Source: Salinibaculum sp. SYNS191 (GTDB lineage Archaea > Halobacteriota > Halobacteria > Halobacteriales > Haloarculaceae). Taken from it: a DNA stretch of 64,000 bases. The stretch lies in the NCBI RefSeq assembly GCF_037338445.1, contig NZ_CP147838.1:3038001-3102000 (forward strand). The letters are read 5' to 3'. Positions 43,843 through 53,996 of this stretch are shown in pieces. The notes beneath the pieces are model-generated. The model was not told the DNA's origin, ran no database searches, and was given only the letters and a program-made list of their open reading frames with translations. Each line of letters starts with the position of its first letter. Position 1 is the first letter of the stretch. The position numbers and the translations under genes were made by a program.

Positions 43843-45726
43843 TCACTTGTAGCCGAGATCTTTGAGATGGCTCATCGTCTCAGACGACGGTTGGGACGCA
43901 GTAACGTCCGCCGTGTACTCTTTCATAGTATCCACGACAAACTCTTCGATTATTGTTTGGAGTTTATTCTTCTGTCTCGGAGCAATGTCTGCTTCACCGT
44001 AATTTCCTGATCGAACTCTCTCGAGCCGGTAATATTCACTCAGCTGGGGGCCGCGTTCTATACCATCCCGACAGGGCCGGTCGGGGTAGTTTGATTCGTA
44101 CGTGAATATCCCTTTTATTCCATCGCTCTCTACAGCTACATTGTACCAATCTGGGTAAATTCGCTCAGTAATCCGGATTCCGTTGTGGTCGTCAGTCTGC
44201 AGTGCCGTCCCATCACAGTGCTTGGGAACCTCCGCATTTACCAATTCAGCGATCGTTGGGAGAAAATCAATAGCGTCGACCTGTTCTCTGCTATCCCAGT
44301 CACTGTCTGCAGGGGGCTTGATAGCCATGAATGGTCGAATGTTCTCATCGTACAGGGAATTATGAGTCGTGAATCCACGTTCTCCGAACTCTTCGCCGTG
44401 GTCACCAGTGATCAGGATTAGGGCATGATCGAAGAGCCCAGCTCTTTTAAGATACTGGAGCAGTTTCGCGATCTGGTTTGCGGTATACGTAACTGACTTT
44501 GCGTACCAGCTTTTCATCTCTTCAGAGAGGTGCGGATCTATATCAAGATCGCCGCGAGCCCCATCAAGGTAGCTCCAGTTGTCTCCCCGCGCTGCTTCGC
44601 GCTGGCTCCAGTATCTCTTGGGTTTCGTGAAGTCGATCGTTGGTGAATCGAGTGACTCCGTCGGGGGAATATAGGGGTAGTGAGGATCGAAGACATGTAG
44701 AAAGTAGAATAAACTGTGCTCGCGCTTGTTCAGATCCTTTTCGATCCAGTCGATCAGCGTATTAACACTCGCTTTTGCGTCGCTTGAACGAGTGATCCAG
44801 TCCGCGAAAGACATTCTGTCGCTGTAAAATCGGTGAAATCCGCGACCAAAACCGAACTCTGGGAGAATCCGTGTGTGACTGACCAGCCCAGAGCACTTGT
44901 ACCCGGCGTCGCTCAGCAGTTCCGGAATCGTGGTTAGGTCGGGATCTATCGGGCGTTTATCTCCTTTTCCTTCGCCCCACCCGACGTATCCGTGCTTTCC
45001 CGGGTGTGTCCCGGTGAACATTGATGCGTGGGATGGCGGTGTCCAGGTTCCTTGTGTCCGCGGCTCCGAGGGAAAGATAGCGTCCGGCTCAAGCTCGTCA
45101 ATCATGGGACGGAGCTCCTCTTGACAGTCGTACCTCAGGGCGTCAATTGAAATAAGCAGGATCGGTGGCTGGGGGCGTTCGGGAATGATGGCAGGGCAAC
45201 CGAGTTTTGTCGATGCTAGCTCTGTCCGACGGTCGAGTTCAAAGAGATGAGCAGGAATGACGTCCCAGCTGGACTCAGCGTCATCCGCACTAATCTGTAT
45301 CGTGACCGCTCGATCATCACAGGCAAGATCGAATGTCTGCCACAAGACCGGCGGATAGTCGAAAGAGTGGTCGATCTCAATTGAAGTCTCTGCGAGAATC
45401 TTCCCCGAGTCCGACTCGATTTGCCGAAGGGAGACACTGTCAGAGTGGTGGATCCCAATGATAGGGACCTCTATTTGTTCAGCATTGGTCTCCGATTGGA
45501 GCGTGAGCCGGCTAGCGTCGATTACAGGCGCATAGTTGCTTTCGGTGAGTCGGAACATCTGCCGAGTTTCGCTTGAGATGAGCCAGCACGGGCTCTTCTC
45601 CTCGGTAATGACTTCGACTGTCTCTGGGATCGGTATCTGCAAACGAGATATCATGCCCTCCCAGAGAGATCTGAGATCGCCGCGGCGAGCGGTTCGAAGC
45701 ACTTTCTTGAGCAAACTTCTTTCCAT
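43843..45726 (-). CDS. Large AP-superfamily ('sulfatase-like') enzyme, Thr nucleophile
   Basis: 627 residues. Residues 1-185 are an extra N-terminal region rich in beta strands, not recognised. The catalytic domain starts at LLISIDALRYD (Asp195). The nucleophile motif is TPPSHASMFTG at 229-239, so Thr229 replaces the sulfatase Cys/Ser. The second metal strand is LILITGDHGEEFGERGF. It is the longest of five AP-superfamily proteins in the window. A phosphodiesterase or phospho-group transferase function is likelier than sulfate-ester hydrolysis. The N-terminal domain might recognise the glycan substrate. The DUF1616 gene lies upstream on the same strand, 118 bases away. Confidence 0.82.
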   Translation of the reverse strand: MERSLLKKVLRTARRGDLRSLWEGMISRLQIPIPETVEVITEEKSPCWLISSETRQMFRLTESNYAPVIDASRLTLQSETNAEQIEVPIIGIHHSDSVSLRQIESDSGKILAETSIEIDHSFDYPPVLWQTFDLACDDRAVTIQISADDAESSWDVIPAHLFELDRRTELASTKLGCPAIIPERPQPPILLISIDALRYDCQEELRPMIDELEPDAIFPSEPRTQGTWTPPSHASMFTGTHPGKHGYVGWGEGKGDKRPIDPDLTTIPELLSDAGYKCSGLVSHTRILPEFGFGRGFHRFYSDRMSFADWITRSSDAKASVNTLIDWIEKDLNKREHSLFYFLHVFDPHYPYIPPTESLDSPTIDFTKPKRYWSQREAARGDNWSYLDGARGDLDIDPHLSEEMKSWYAKSVTYTANQIAKLLQYLKRAGLFDHALILITGDHGEEFGERGFTTHNSLYDENIRPFMAIKPPADSDWDSREQVDAIDFLPTIAELVNAEVPKHCDGTALQTDDHNGIRITERIYPDWYNVAVESDGIKGIFTYESNYPDRPCRDGIERGPQLSEYYRLERVRSGNYGEADIAPRQKNKLQTIIEEFVVDTMKEYTADVTASQPSSETMSHLKDLGYK

Positions 45727-45844
45727 ATCTCTAGCTCATTTCCTATACAAACAATCAGTGGACAAATATCTGAACACTGTTGACCCGATGTAGCGGAGCT
45801 CACAACGGCATGGTCTCCCGGGTCAAAAGAGGAGAACGAATTGA

Positions 45845-46843
45845 TTACGTACTTTCTCCTTCGATCACGTTGACCCATGCGTAAACGTCCCGATAGGCAT
45901 TTTCTGTCGTCGGTTCTCTCATCTGAGTCCCTCTGTAGAGGAATACGACGAGACGCATATTTTCACCTTCGAGTGGAGGTTGAATTTGTCGCTTCTTGAC
46001 CGACTCCTCGCCTTCTCCAAGCGTGACCTGGTAGCGATCCAGTTTCGCAGATCGCACGATCTGGTTTGACTGGTGATCGATCCGTTGGAGTTGGATACTA
46101 ACAGTGTAGGTCACTTCTCTCTGTTCATGATTCTCTATTCCGATGTGGACGGTCTCGTTTTTGCCACTCGTGAATTCCTGTGGGACTTCATTGATAAGAT
46201 TGCCGCTGCCATCTTCTGACAGCAAATACAGTTCCGTGAACGTCTCTCCCTCGTCTGCCTTTTGCGCTGCGTATATTGCTCCTGAGGCCGTGATTATGAG
46301 ACAGGCGATTATCAGTCCATTAATCACGAAAGTCGACCGCGAGGCAGTCGTCATCCGCTGACCCTGTTGGACGAGGTGTTTACGAATGTTGAATCGATTT
46401 TCAGGCGGAATTGAGGTCCGACGGACCATCCCAACACCTGCCGTGACGACGATTACTACAGTTAGCGTAACAGCGATGGATTCGCGTCTCAAGCTAAAGG
46501 GTGTCGTGTCAAGTAGAATTCCGAGGAATGACGTCATCAAAATGCTCATCACGAAAGAGAAGACCATTCGCTCGATCATGTCGATCCCTGAATTCAAATC
46601 CAATATGAACTCTCTGCCGGTACCTTCCCTGCCCGGGTCATCCGTTGGCGGCCCCTTTCCTTCCTCTGGAAAAAGAGCGGCAATCAGCGCGTACCCTGGA
46701 AAAAAGAGGGCGAGGGGCAACGCGAGTACTGTCAGCAGCAGCGAATGATTGACTGGGGTGACCACAACCGCTCCGCAGAGAATGACGGCAGCCAGCATGA
46801 CGGCAACGAGGTCTTCGCTCTGCCGGACAGTCGAGATAGCCAT
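45845..46843 (-). CDS. DUF1616 membrane protein
   Basis: 332 residues. Five to six membrane segments lie in the first 215 residues. FFPGYALIAALFPEE and SGIDMIERMVFSFVMSILMTSFLGILL are typical of the DUF1616 family, which is common next to archaeal glycan clusters. The last ~120 residues form an extracellular domain (YTVSIQLQRI, LAEGEESV-like turns). Function is unknown. It is encoded upstream of the large AP-superfamily enzyme on the same strand, so both could be cotranscribed. Confidence 0.85.
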   Translation of the reverse strand: MAISTVRQSEDLVAVMLAAVILCGAVVVTPVNHSLLLTVLALPLALFFPGYALIAALFPEEGKGPPTDDPGREGTGREFILDLNSGIDMIERMVFSFVMSILMTSFLGILLDTTPFSLRRESIAVTLTVVIVVTAGVGMVRRTSIPPENRFNIRKHLVQQGQRMTTASRSTFVINGLIIACLIITASGAIYAAQKADEGETFTELYLLSEDGSGNLINEVPQEFTSGKNETVHIGIENHEQREVTYTVSIQLQRIDHQSNQIVRSAKLDRYQVTLGEGEESVKKRQIQPPLEGENMRLVVFLYRGTQMREPTTENAYRDVYAWVNVIEGEST

Positions 46844-47143
46844 CGGTATTCAGCGATTCTGTCTCTGAAAATAAAAGTCTTCGTTCGCGCTGCCCAGCGT
46901 GGCTGATCAGTATTCAACCGTCACTACCATACGTTGAGCCCGTGAACAGACTAACAGTGTTCATGATAAATACATCCTCCAGCAAGGCTGTCTGTCCCTG
47001 CGTGGCACGGACTCAAAGGCAATTGGGTGAGATACGTGCCATCTCCTCTGGGCGACTGATGGGTGTGAGTACCGCCTCTTCATCAATTATTTAGTGTATC
47101 AAGCGTGTCCTATCTATGACCACAATTAGCATGCAATGAAAAG
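46844..47143. other. Divergent spacer between DUF1616 and the ABC transporter
   Basis: 300 bases with no supported gene. AT-rich patches at 46955-46975 and 47085-47100 (ATTATTTAGTG) may carry the two divergent promoters. Confidence 0.4.
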
Positions 47144-48937
47144 ATGAGCGATAATTACACCCGTCGGGCGAAACTCACTGCACTCTACCGAGTCGCTCAG
47201 TTTCGCCCTCTGTACACAACCGGTATCATCATCCTCAGCATAGGCGCAGCAGTTTTTGAGGGCATCGGTATTAGTTTTATTCTCCCAATCATCGAACTTG
47301 CGCAGAATAATCAGATTAGCCCTGGTGATGCAGAGGGGCTTCTCGGGCTGTTCTTAAACGTATATCAAGCCGCAGGGGTGCCGTTCACATTAGGTTATCT
47401 TGTCGCTGGAGTCGGAATAGTCATGACGGTTCGATTTACGCTGAGTTTTCTCGTCGCGTGGCTCAAAGTGGCGATTCAGACGCAATACATCCGGTATCTA
47501 CAGGAGGAGGGCTTCGAAAGCGCGGTTGATGCTCGTATTTCCTATTTCGATAATGAAGGCTCAGATGACATCCTGAACGCAATCGTCACGCAGTCGGAAT
47601 ACGCCGGCAAGGTGATCAGGCGCTCGATTGAAATCCTGCAGCAGGGATTCATGGCTGCGATGTTCCTCACCGTTGCGCTCATCGTCGCTCCGGTATTAAC
47701 GATTCTGTTCGCGGTCTTTTTCGGTGGATTAACACTCCTCTTCAGGTATGCTCTTGAGGGTGCGTATTCGCTTGGAGACGAAGTCGCCGGTGCAAACGAG
47801 CAGATTCAGGAAGCCGCGCAGGCAGGTACGCAGGGAATTCGCGATGTGAAGCTCTTCGGGATGCGCCAGGAGTTACTCTCACAGTTCACCGACGCTGTCG
47901 AGAGTTTCGAACGCTCGAAAATCCGGCTCTCGCGCAACGCAGCGGGCATCCGAAATCTTCACGAACTCTCGACTGCGATGTCGGTTTTCATTCTCATATA
48001 TCTCGCAATAACCTTTACTGCGCTGACGGTCGGCAAGCTCGGTATTTTCCTGTTTGCTGTCTTTCGACTTGGACCCTACCTGAGCAAACTCAACGAGGAA
48101 CTTTACAACGTTGAAGGGGACCTTCCCCATCTCGTTCGAACACAACAGTTTATCGACGAACTCGAAGCAAACCATGAGTGGAATCGCGGCGAAAAGCCTG
48201 TCCCTGATCCGATAGATGTTGTCTCCTTCGACTCGGTCAACTTCAGCTACGAGGCAGAAGACGACGCGATCCTCAGTGACGTCTCATTTCAGGTAAAACG
48301 TGGTGAATTCGCCGCTTTCGTCGGGCCGTCCGGCGCAGGTAAGTCAACGATCGTTTCCCTGATCGCCCGGATGTACAGGCCAGATAGTGGGGTGATCAAA
48401 GCGAACGAAGTTCCGATTGATCGGTTCGACCTCTCCAAGTGGCGGTCACATATTTCAGTCGTGAGACAGAATCCTCACATCTTCAACGAAACCCTTCGAG
48501 AGAATGTTACCATCGGCAATCGCAACGCAACCCAAGAGGAGATTGAGCGCGTTTGCCGGATCGCGCAGGTGACTGAGTTCCTTGATGACCTCCCACAGGG
48601 CTATGATACAGTGTTAGGCGACGACGGAATCAAGCTCTCGGGCGGACAACGCCAGCGAATCGCTATCGCTCGCGCACTCCTGAAGGACGCCGAGCTACTG
48701 GTATTGGATGAGGCCACGAGCGATCTCGATACAGAACTGGAAGAGCGCGTCCACCGGAACATCGAACGTCTCGACCGGGATTACACTATACTCGTTATTG
48801 CACACCGGCTATCGACTGTGATCAACGCTGATCGGATCTACACGATGGAAGACGGCCAGATTGTTGAGCGTGGGCCCCACAGTGAACTCCTCCAGCAGGG
48901 CGGAACGTACGCCCGATTGTACGATGTTCGTAGCTGA
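47144..48937 (+). CDS. ABCB/MsbA-type ABC transporter (flippase-like)
   Basis: 597 residues: a six-segment transmembrane domain (about 20-340) and one nucleotide-binding domain. The latter has Walker A GPSGAGKST near 393, the signature LSGGQRQR near 499 and Walker B LLVLDEATSDLD. This half-transporter would act as a homodimer. The closest known role in glycan clusters is flipping lipid-linked oligosaccharides (PglK-like). The window also encodes a Wzx-type flippase, so two translocation routes may serve two glycans. It stands alone with no partner permease. Confidence 0.9.
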   Translation: MSDNYTRRAKLTALYRVAQFRPLYTTGIIILSIGAAVFEGIGISFILPIIELAQNNQISPGDAEGLLGLFLNVYQAAGVPFTLGYLVAGVGIVMTVRFTLSFLVAWLKVAIQTQYIRYLQEEGFESAVDARISYFDNEGSDDILNAIVTQSEYAGKVIRRSIEILQQGFMAAMFLTVALIVAPVLTILFAVFFGGLTLLFRYALEGAYSLGDEVAGANEQIQEAAQAGTQGIRDVKLFGMRQELLSQFTDAVESFERSKIRLSRNAAGIRNLHELSTAMSVFILIYLAITFTALTVGKLGIFLFAVFRLGPYLSKLNEELYNVEGDLPHLVRTQQFIDELEANHEWNRGEKPVPDPIDVVSFDSVNFSYEAEDDAILSDVSFQVKRGEFAAFVGPSGAGKSTIVSLIARMYRPDSGVIKANEVPIDRFDLSKWRSHISVVRQNPHIFNETLRENVTIGNRNATQEEIERVCRIAQVTEFLDDLPQGYDTVLGDDGIKLSGGQRQRIAIARALLKDAELLVLDEATSDLDTELEERVHRNIERLDRDYTILVIAHRLSTVINADRIYTMEDGQIVERGPHSELLQQGGTYARLYDVRS

Positions 48938-49074
48938 ACCGCTGGCTCCTCTCAATTCCCCGCTCCCCTTGCTAGGTAGCATCACCGACGAGTGGGTCTA
49001 AACTACGAATTTATATGAGTTAATATGAGTTTTAGTGGAAGCAACTATAACTCCACTCACCAAAGATGAATTAG

Positions 49075-49896
49075 ATGAGTAGAATTAATCGTTATTGGAA
49101 GATGCCGGGCATCTGGGCTCTCTTTGCAGGCTTCGGCATCACAGCGATTATTAGCGGTGTGGCTGCGCCAGCTCCGCGGACAGTTCTCCTCGCGCTCGGG
49201 GCCACAGGGCTCATTGCGGGTGCGTTGCTGTATCTCATAACGCCCCAGTTCTTCGTCCGCGCATCTCTGTTTGAGCAAATACACGGTGTTTTGGCCTCGA
49301 ACATGGGACTGTACTACCCGAGTGCAGAGCGCAAGAGTGAGCGTTTCTATATTCCCTGCAACGGCACGGAGCCCGGAAACGGAGCGGTAGTGATTTTTCT
49401 TCCCAAAGATGTCGATACCGTTGAGCCCGCGAATAATATGTCCGCTTGTCCCTCGCTGTCGGAGGTGCACGAGGAACGGTCGGGCGCCCTGCTCTACACG
49501 ACTGGCGACGCACTCCTTGACGAGTACTGTCAAATACTCTCAAGAGAAGTGTCTGATGTGCCCACGGAACTCGCCCAGCAGACGATTGACGGCCTCAAGA
49601 ACGGACTTGAACTCGCAACGACAGCCACCTGCGACGTCGATCGGTCGAAACAGCGGGCTGACATCAAGATTGAAGGTAGTATTATCGAACCCAGCCAGCG
49701 GTTCGACGACCCTGTCACGTCCTTCGTCGGTGCCGTGTTCGCCTACGGCCTTGATCGACCAGTCATCGTCGAGCAAACGGGAGTAGAGGAGGGTTCGATC
49801 TCGATATCGTGTCGGTGGGAGGAATGGGCTTGGCTTGAAGAGAAACGGAGTCGACTCCGAGCGAAATCTGTGTCTTCTCTCTCCGAAGACGGGTGA
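49075..49896 (+). CDS. Conserved haloarchaeal membrane protein of unknown function
   Basis: 273 residues. Two hydrophobic segments at about 13-30 and 35-56 are followed by a soluble domain, with LTPQFFVR-type loop LITPQFFVRASLFEQIH and FYIPCNGTEPGNGAVVIFLPK. The family looks haloarchaea-specific; no catalytic motif was recognised. It lies 137 bases after the ABC transporter gene on the same strand. Possibly a membrane-associated component of the same surface system, on position only. Confidence 0.65.
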   Translation: MSRINRYWKMPGIWALFAGFGITAIISGVAAPAPRTVLLALGATGLIAGALLYLITPQFFVRASLFEQIHGVLASNMGLYYPSAERKSERFYIPCNGTEPGNGAVVIFLPKDVDTVEPANNMSACPSLSEVHEERSGALLYTTGDALLDEYCQILSREVSDVPTELAQQTIDGLKNGLELATTATCDVDRSKQRADIKIEGSIIEPSQRFDDPVTSFVGAVFAYGLDRPVIVEQTGVEEGSISISCRWEEWAWLEEKRSRLRAKSVSSLSEDG

Positions 49897-49962
49897 CCTA
49901 TCCCACCCTACTCGCGCGTTGTTGTACGTTCTTCACAGGTAGTGGTTGCTGCTTGAATTCAG

Positions 49963-50250
49963 CTACAATAGCCTCGCTAAAACTGTTTGGTCGACTGATG
50001 TGTACGTGAGGTAAAGTGCATACGCAATAAACACGGCGTATCCAACGATACTGGCCCACCTCATCCGGTTTCGCCATGGTAGGTTTATCGAATATGGCGC
50101 CGTGTACTCTTTCAGTAAAATGAATAGGGCGAAGGAGGTGATGAGAAAACCATCGAGGCGCAGGTTTCCGGTCAACGCCAACCAGAGGAGGAGCACTAAC
50201 ATCAGAGAGAGTTGTGCAACAGCGAAGCGCTGCGGTGGCGTTGTCTTCAT
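49963..50250 (-). CDS. Small membrane protein of unknown function
   Basis: The start is taken at the ATG at 50250 (MKTTPPQRFAVAQLS); the frame is open further up. 95 residues with three hydrophobic segments (about 8-25, 30-45 and 65-82). Not recognised as any family. It lies between two glycan-related transcripts, 149 bases from the end of the beta-helix gene. Confidence 0.5.
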   Translation of the reverse strand: MKTTPPQRFAVAQLSLMLVLLLWLALTGNLRLDGFLITSFALFILLKEYTAPYSINLPWRNRMRWASIVGYAVFIAYALYLTYTSVDQTVLARLL

Positions 50251-50399
50251 ACCTGTGATAACGAAGTTCAACAATAGTAATTGTTTTTCTGATCCGGTAA
50301 CAAGATGTCACATAACGATGATCTCTGGCTATAACGCCGTGGCTCGGGCAACCCCTATTAGTTGTTCCGCTGTGCGTCGCTTTCGCCGTGAGTTCCTAC

Positions 50400-52388
50400 T
50401 CAAAGTAACGGCGTGGTTTCGAGGGCATATTCGTAGGCTCCTAAGTCCGGTGCGCGGCCACTGTACTCGAGTCCGACGTCAACGCCAGCGTCGATACATG
50501 GACTCCCTTCTGTGAGGTGCAAAAAGAGTTTGTTGTTGGGTTCGTGTGATTGGAGCGATGGATCAGTGATATCAAGATTCCAGTTATTATACTGATCGTC
50601 GAATTCAGATGGCCTATTCAGGTGGTTGCCGTCTTTATGTAGTGAGAGACAGTTTCGAAGTTCGTGATCTGCGCCCGCCCAGTCCGCGACATTCGGTCTC
50701 CCGGCAGTGTCCGTGGCTTCATTAAACACTGTGCAGTTGTAGAACGTGGAGGTATGAGGGTTGCCATTGAGGGTTAACTGGAAATCGCGGTTATCCCAGG
50801 CGACACACTCATACAGATGAGCTGGACCACTGGCACTATTTGGACTCCCGAGTTTCCAACCATCACCTGAGCTGTTGTTTGAATGCCATGGCTGTTCGTT
50901 AAGATCAAAGCCATTGCGATAGGCAACACAGCGGACGAACTTGTCGCCGTTGGCGAAGTGTGTGTCGAAGCCATCGTCTTCGTTGTGGTGGCCAACGCAC
51001 TCTCTGAAGACAACGCTCCGATGTTCGTGGTCTGGACCGACACCGAAACCGTCGGCGTGATTGGCACCGTGGTAGTTGGCATAGGATTCACAATTTTCGA
51101 CCACGACAGCATCCTTCGGGACGCCGCCATAGGGGTTCATCAGGAACCCGGAGAGACCGTTTCGGCGGGCCACGCAATCGCGGATCGTGAGATTGACGCA
51201 CGCCTCTTGCGAACTGAGGCCATAACCGGGAGACTCCTCGAACGTGAGTCCCTCGACCGTTAGGTGCTTGCACCGATAGAGGGCGATCGCCGCACCCCAC
51301 TCCCCAGTACCGATGCCAGAGAGGTTGATCACGGCGTCACCGTGGCCGACGATCTTTGTCGGGTTGCTCTTCGAACCCGCGATTTCTATGTACTTGTTGG
51401 TGGAGGCGGATTCGTTGTAGGTACCCTCGTGGACGTGCAGCGTCACCCCCGAAGCATCCATCGATGCCAGCTCTTTGAGAGCGTATATGATGCTGCCCCA
51501 GGGGCTGTCGGCAGTGCCGTCGTTGCTGTCGCTTCCGTCGGGGGCGACATGTAAACCCGAACGTGGCGGCTGGTCCGTGTTCGTCTCCGTTGGTGGCTGG
51601 GCAGTGTAGTGGCGACTTTTGTGCGGGTGCGTTTTGTGAAACTTGATGCTATCAAAGCCCGTTGCGGTGCCAGTCTCCCCATCGAGGAGCCACCAGTAAT
51701 CACCCTTATAACGGTGGTCGTCTGCAGCCAGGTGGCCAACCTCAGTGCCAGCGCTATCGTAGATCCAACACTCCATTGTGTCGTGATTCCACCATGCGAT
51801 AATCTCGTACCATTCTCCTGCTGTCAACGGCTGCGTCGGCGACCGTGCAGTGACTTTTGTCGTGCCGTTGACGCGCTCGCGCAACAGCAGTTTGTCGTTG
51901 GCGAAATCAATATACCACTCGCTGAAGTTAGCGGGTGCGGGCGGGCCGTCGGCATTGAACCCCAATCGGGTGGATGTCCACTCGTTCATTTGCTCAACAT
52001 AGAACGACCAGGAAATGAACCGACCGCCATTTTTCACTGTGGCCGGGAATCTGGTCCCATCGTCGTAGAGCGAACTCCCCTTGATACGATAGGCCGAGTG
52101 GTTTCCCGATTGAGCGAATTTTGTCGTCGTAGCGTGATTTCCCCCATTTCCCCACTTGTTGTGTATCTCCCCACTGTCGAAATCGTCTATGACAATCGGA
52201 GATCCGCTTTCGCTCCCGTTCCCATCAGGGGTACCTGCAGGCTGGTGATTTTCATTGTTGGAATCGGTGATGTTTTCGACTGTCGTTGCGCCGACTGCCC
52301 CAATGCTTCCGGTGAGCGCCGCTGCTGCCAGCAGCTGCCGGCGCGTTAGCGATTCGAGCACGTGTCTTTGCTTGTCATCTTTTCTCAT
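50400..52388 (-). CDS. Tat-exported right-handed beta-helix protein (lyase/hydrolase-like)
   Basis: The start is taken at the ATG at 52388 (MRKDDKQRHVLESLTRRQ); an upstream in-frame ATG at 52424 gives a less likely N-terminus. 662 residues. A Tat signal, TRRQLLAAAALTGSIGAVGA, is at about residues 15-35. Residues about 70-270 look like a concanavalin-type beta-sandwich (SWSFYVEQMNEW, EWYEIIAWWNHDTME). Residues about 285-640 are a parallel beta-helix (LHVAPDGSDSNDGT, NLTIRDCVARRNGLSGF, FRECVGHHNEDDGF), common in polysaccharide lyases. The end SPCIDAGVDVGLEYSGRAPDLGAYEY is a familiar terminal motif. It probably binds or cleaves an extracellular polysaccharide. Confidence 0.78.
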   Translation of the reverse strand: MRKDDKQRHVLESLTRRQLLAAAALTGSIGAVGATTVENITDSNNENHQPAGTPDGNGSESGSPIVIDDFDSGEIHNKWGNGGNHATTTKFAQSGNHSAYRIKGSSLYDDGTRFPATVKNGGRFISWSFYVEQMNEWTSTRLGFNADGPPAPANFSEWYIDFANDKLLLRERVNGTTKVTARSPTQPLTAGEWYEIIAWWNHDTMECWIYDSAGTEVGHLAADDHRYKGDYWWLLDGETGTATGFDSIKFHKTHPHKSRHYTAQPPTETNTDQPPRSGLHVAPDGSDSNDGTADSPWGSIIYALKELASMDASGVTLHVHEGTYNESASTNKYIEIAGSKSNPTKIVGHGDAVINLSGIGTGEWGAAIALYRCKHLTVEGLTFEESPGYGLSSQEACVNLTIRDCVARRNGLSGFLMNPYGGVPKDAVVVENCESYANYHGANHADGFGVGPDHEHRSVVFRECVGHHNEDDGFDTHFANGDKFVRCVAYRNGFDLNEQPWHSNNSSGDGWKLGSPNSASGPAHLYECVAWDNRDFQLTLNGNPHTSTFYNCTVFNEATDTAGRPNVADWAGADHELRNCLSLHKDGNHLNRPSEFDDQYNNWNLDITDPSLQSHEPNNKLFLHLTEGSPCIDAGVDVGLEYSGRAPDLGAYEYALETTPLL

Positions 52389-52719
52389 TATTTTTCTGCT
52401 CCATATCGCACAAAGGCCGTCCACGACGGGAGAGAAGATCGTCCAGTACGGTCGTCGAAGCTCATCATACTGACTGAGTCGAGTGTAGTGCTACAGCCGT
52501 ATAAATTCAATTTTTACTGAAACTGTCATAGATTAGGACTAGACATCAATGTTGGCCACAGAGACCGCTATCACCGTTCTTATCGGGTAGAATGAATGTA
52601 ATCTACGACAAGGCCTGTTGACAGATGGATTTGCAACGGCAGACGTCCCTGTACAGCGTCGGTTACCGAACTGCGACACGAAATAAATTCTTTATTCGGT
52701 GGTGCGTATAGCTTCACAC
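52389..52719. other. Divergent spacer between beta-helix and deacetylase genes
   Basis: 331 bases without a gene. On the minus strand TTTATACGG near 52500 could be the TATA box of the beta-helix gene. AATAAATTCTTTATTC at 52682-52697 is a plausible AT-rich promoter element close to the deacetylase start. Confidence 0.4.
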
Positions 52720-53649
52720 ATGCAGGCAGTGATGTATCACTACGTCCGGCCGAACACGGATCAGCCGCCATACGAGTATTACTACCTCGATCTCGAGGAT
52801 TTCAGGCGTCAACTCGATTACTTCGAAGAAGAATACGGGTTCGTCGGCCGGGAAACCTTCTTGTCATGTCTGAACGGCGAGACTGGTTCCACAGGTGAAG
52901 GGATCATCCTGACCTTCGACGATGGCTTGCGGGATCACCACGAGTGGGTGCTGCCGGAGTTGCGGCGACGAGGCCTCTGGGGGCTATTTTTCATATCTGG
53001 ACCGCTCCAGAAACATCTATTGCCTGTCCATCGTATCCATTCAATACTGGGAACTGTCGACCATAAAGAGTTAATCGACGTGTACGAGGATATCGTCGAC
53101 GAGTCGGATATCACTGACGCAGGAGTTGAGGAATTCGGAGAGATCTACTCGGAGTACGACTCGGCGGAGAGAACGCAGAGATTCAAACGGGGATTGAACT
53201 ATCTCGTCCCATACGACCGTTTGCCGGCGATATTCGAGGAACTGAATGATCGTGTGGCTGGGACAACGCAGGTCGACCCAGCTGAGTTTTATATGACTCG
53301 TGAACAACTCCGCGAACTCTCTGAGGCGGGGATGCTCTTAGGCGGGCATACAGTCACTCACCCGGCACTGTCGAGACTGTCACCGGAAGCACAGCGTGAA
53401 GAGATCCATCGTTCGCTCGAGTTTATTCAGGATGTCGCTGATCCACCGGTACGCACTTTCGCGTACCCCTACGGTGGCTCGGAGATGTACAACAAAACAA
53501 CAGTGAGTATACTCGATAAGGAAGACTGCGATCTCGCCTTCACTACCGAAGCTGGAAATTTCTCCCCGGATGACATGCAAACGGCACCCCTTACGTTACC
53601 CCGCAAAGACTGCAATGAGTACGAACACGGCGAAGCATCAATTGCCTAA
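52720..53649 (+). CDS. Polysaccharide deacetylase (NodB/CE4)
   Basis: The start is taken at the ATG at 52720 (MQAVMYHYVRPN); a GTG seven codons upstream is in frame. 309 residues. MYHYVRP near the start, LTFDDGLRDHH with Asp67/Asp68, GGHTVTHPALSRLS (His-x3-His metal site near 210) and RTFAYPYGG are the NodB signature motifs. The family removes N-acetyl or O-acetyl groups from sugars or polymers. There is no signal peptide, so it probably works inside on a precursor. It is divergent from the beta-helix protein. Confidence 0.88.
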   Translation: MQAVMYHYVRPNTDQPPYEYYYLDLEDFRRQLDYFEEEYGFVGRETFLSCLNGETGSTGEGIILTFDDGLRDHHEWVLPELRRRGLWGLFFISGPLQKHLLPVHRIHSILGTVDHKELIDVYEDIVDESDITDAGVEEFGEIYSEYDSAERTQRFKRGLNYLVPYDRLPAIFEELNDRVAGTTQVDPAEFYMTREQLRELSEAGMLLGGHTVTHPALSRLSPEAQREEIHRSLEFIQDVADPPVRTFAYPYGGSEMYNKTTVSILDKEDCDLAFTTEAGNFSPDDMQTAPLTLPRKDCNEYEHGEASIA

Positions 53650-53996
53650 GCTCTCAAGCGCGGCTTTGTGGTCGTGAGAGCGGACTCGTTCGTGAGAGAA
53701 TCATCAAATGCGTCAGCGGTGGGCTCGCTGAGCAGGACATCATAATCTCGGGGCCTCCCTCCCTTTCTGCAATCCCTTGCTCTTGTAGTTCTCTAACGCT
53801 TTGTTGGAATCAATTCTAGATCCCTCGTGTCGCAACCGACATTGAGAACAGTTTCACCCGTCGTCGGTCAACGTCTCGTTACCTACTGACGTAATGTTGG
53901 ATTCATTGGTACAAGTGGCACGTTCGAATTGCATTCCTTCCTGTGACGCTAGCGCACTATATCTAGCTATTTATTGTAGGCAATACCACTACCAAC
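53650..53996. other. Spacer before the nonulosonic-acid cluster, no gene recognised
   Basis: 347 bases. No supported frame. AT-rich sequence CTATATCTAGCTATTTATTG at 53958-53977 lies about 20 to 40 bases before the ATG at 53997 and is a good candidate promoter for the operon that begins there. Confidence 0.4.
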
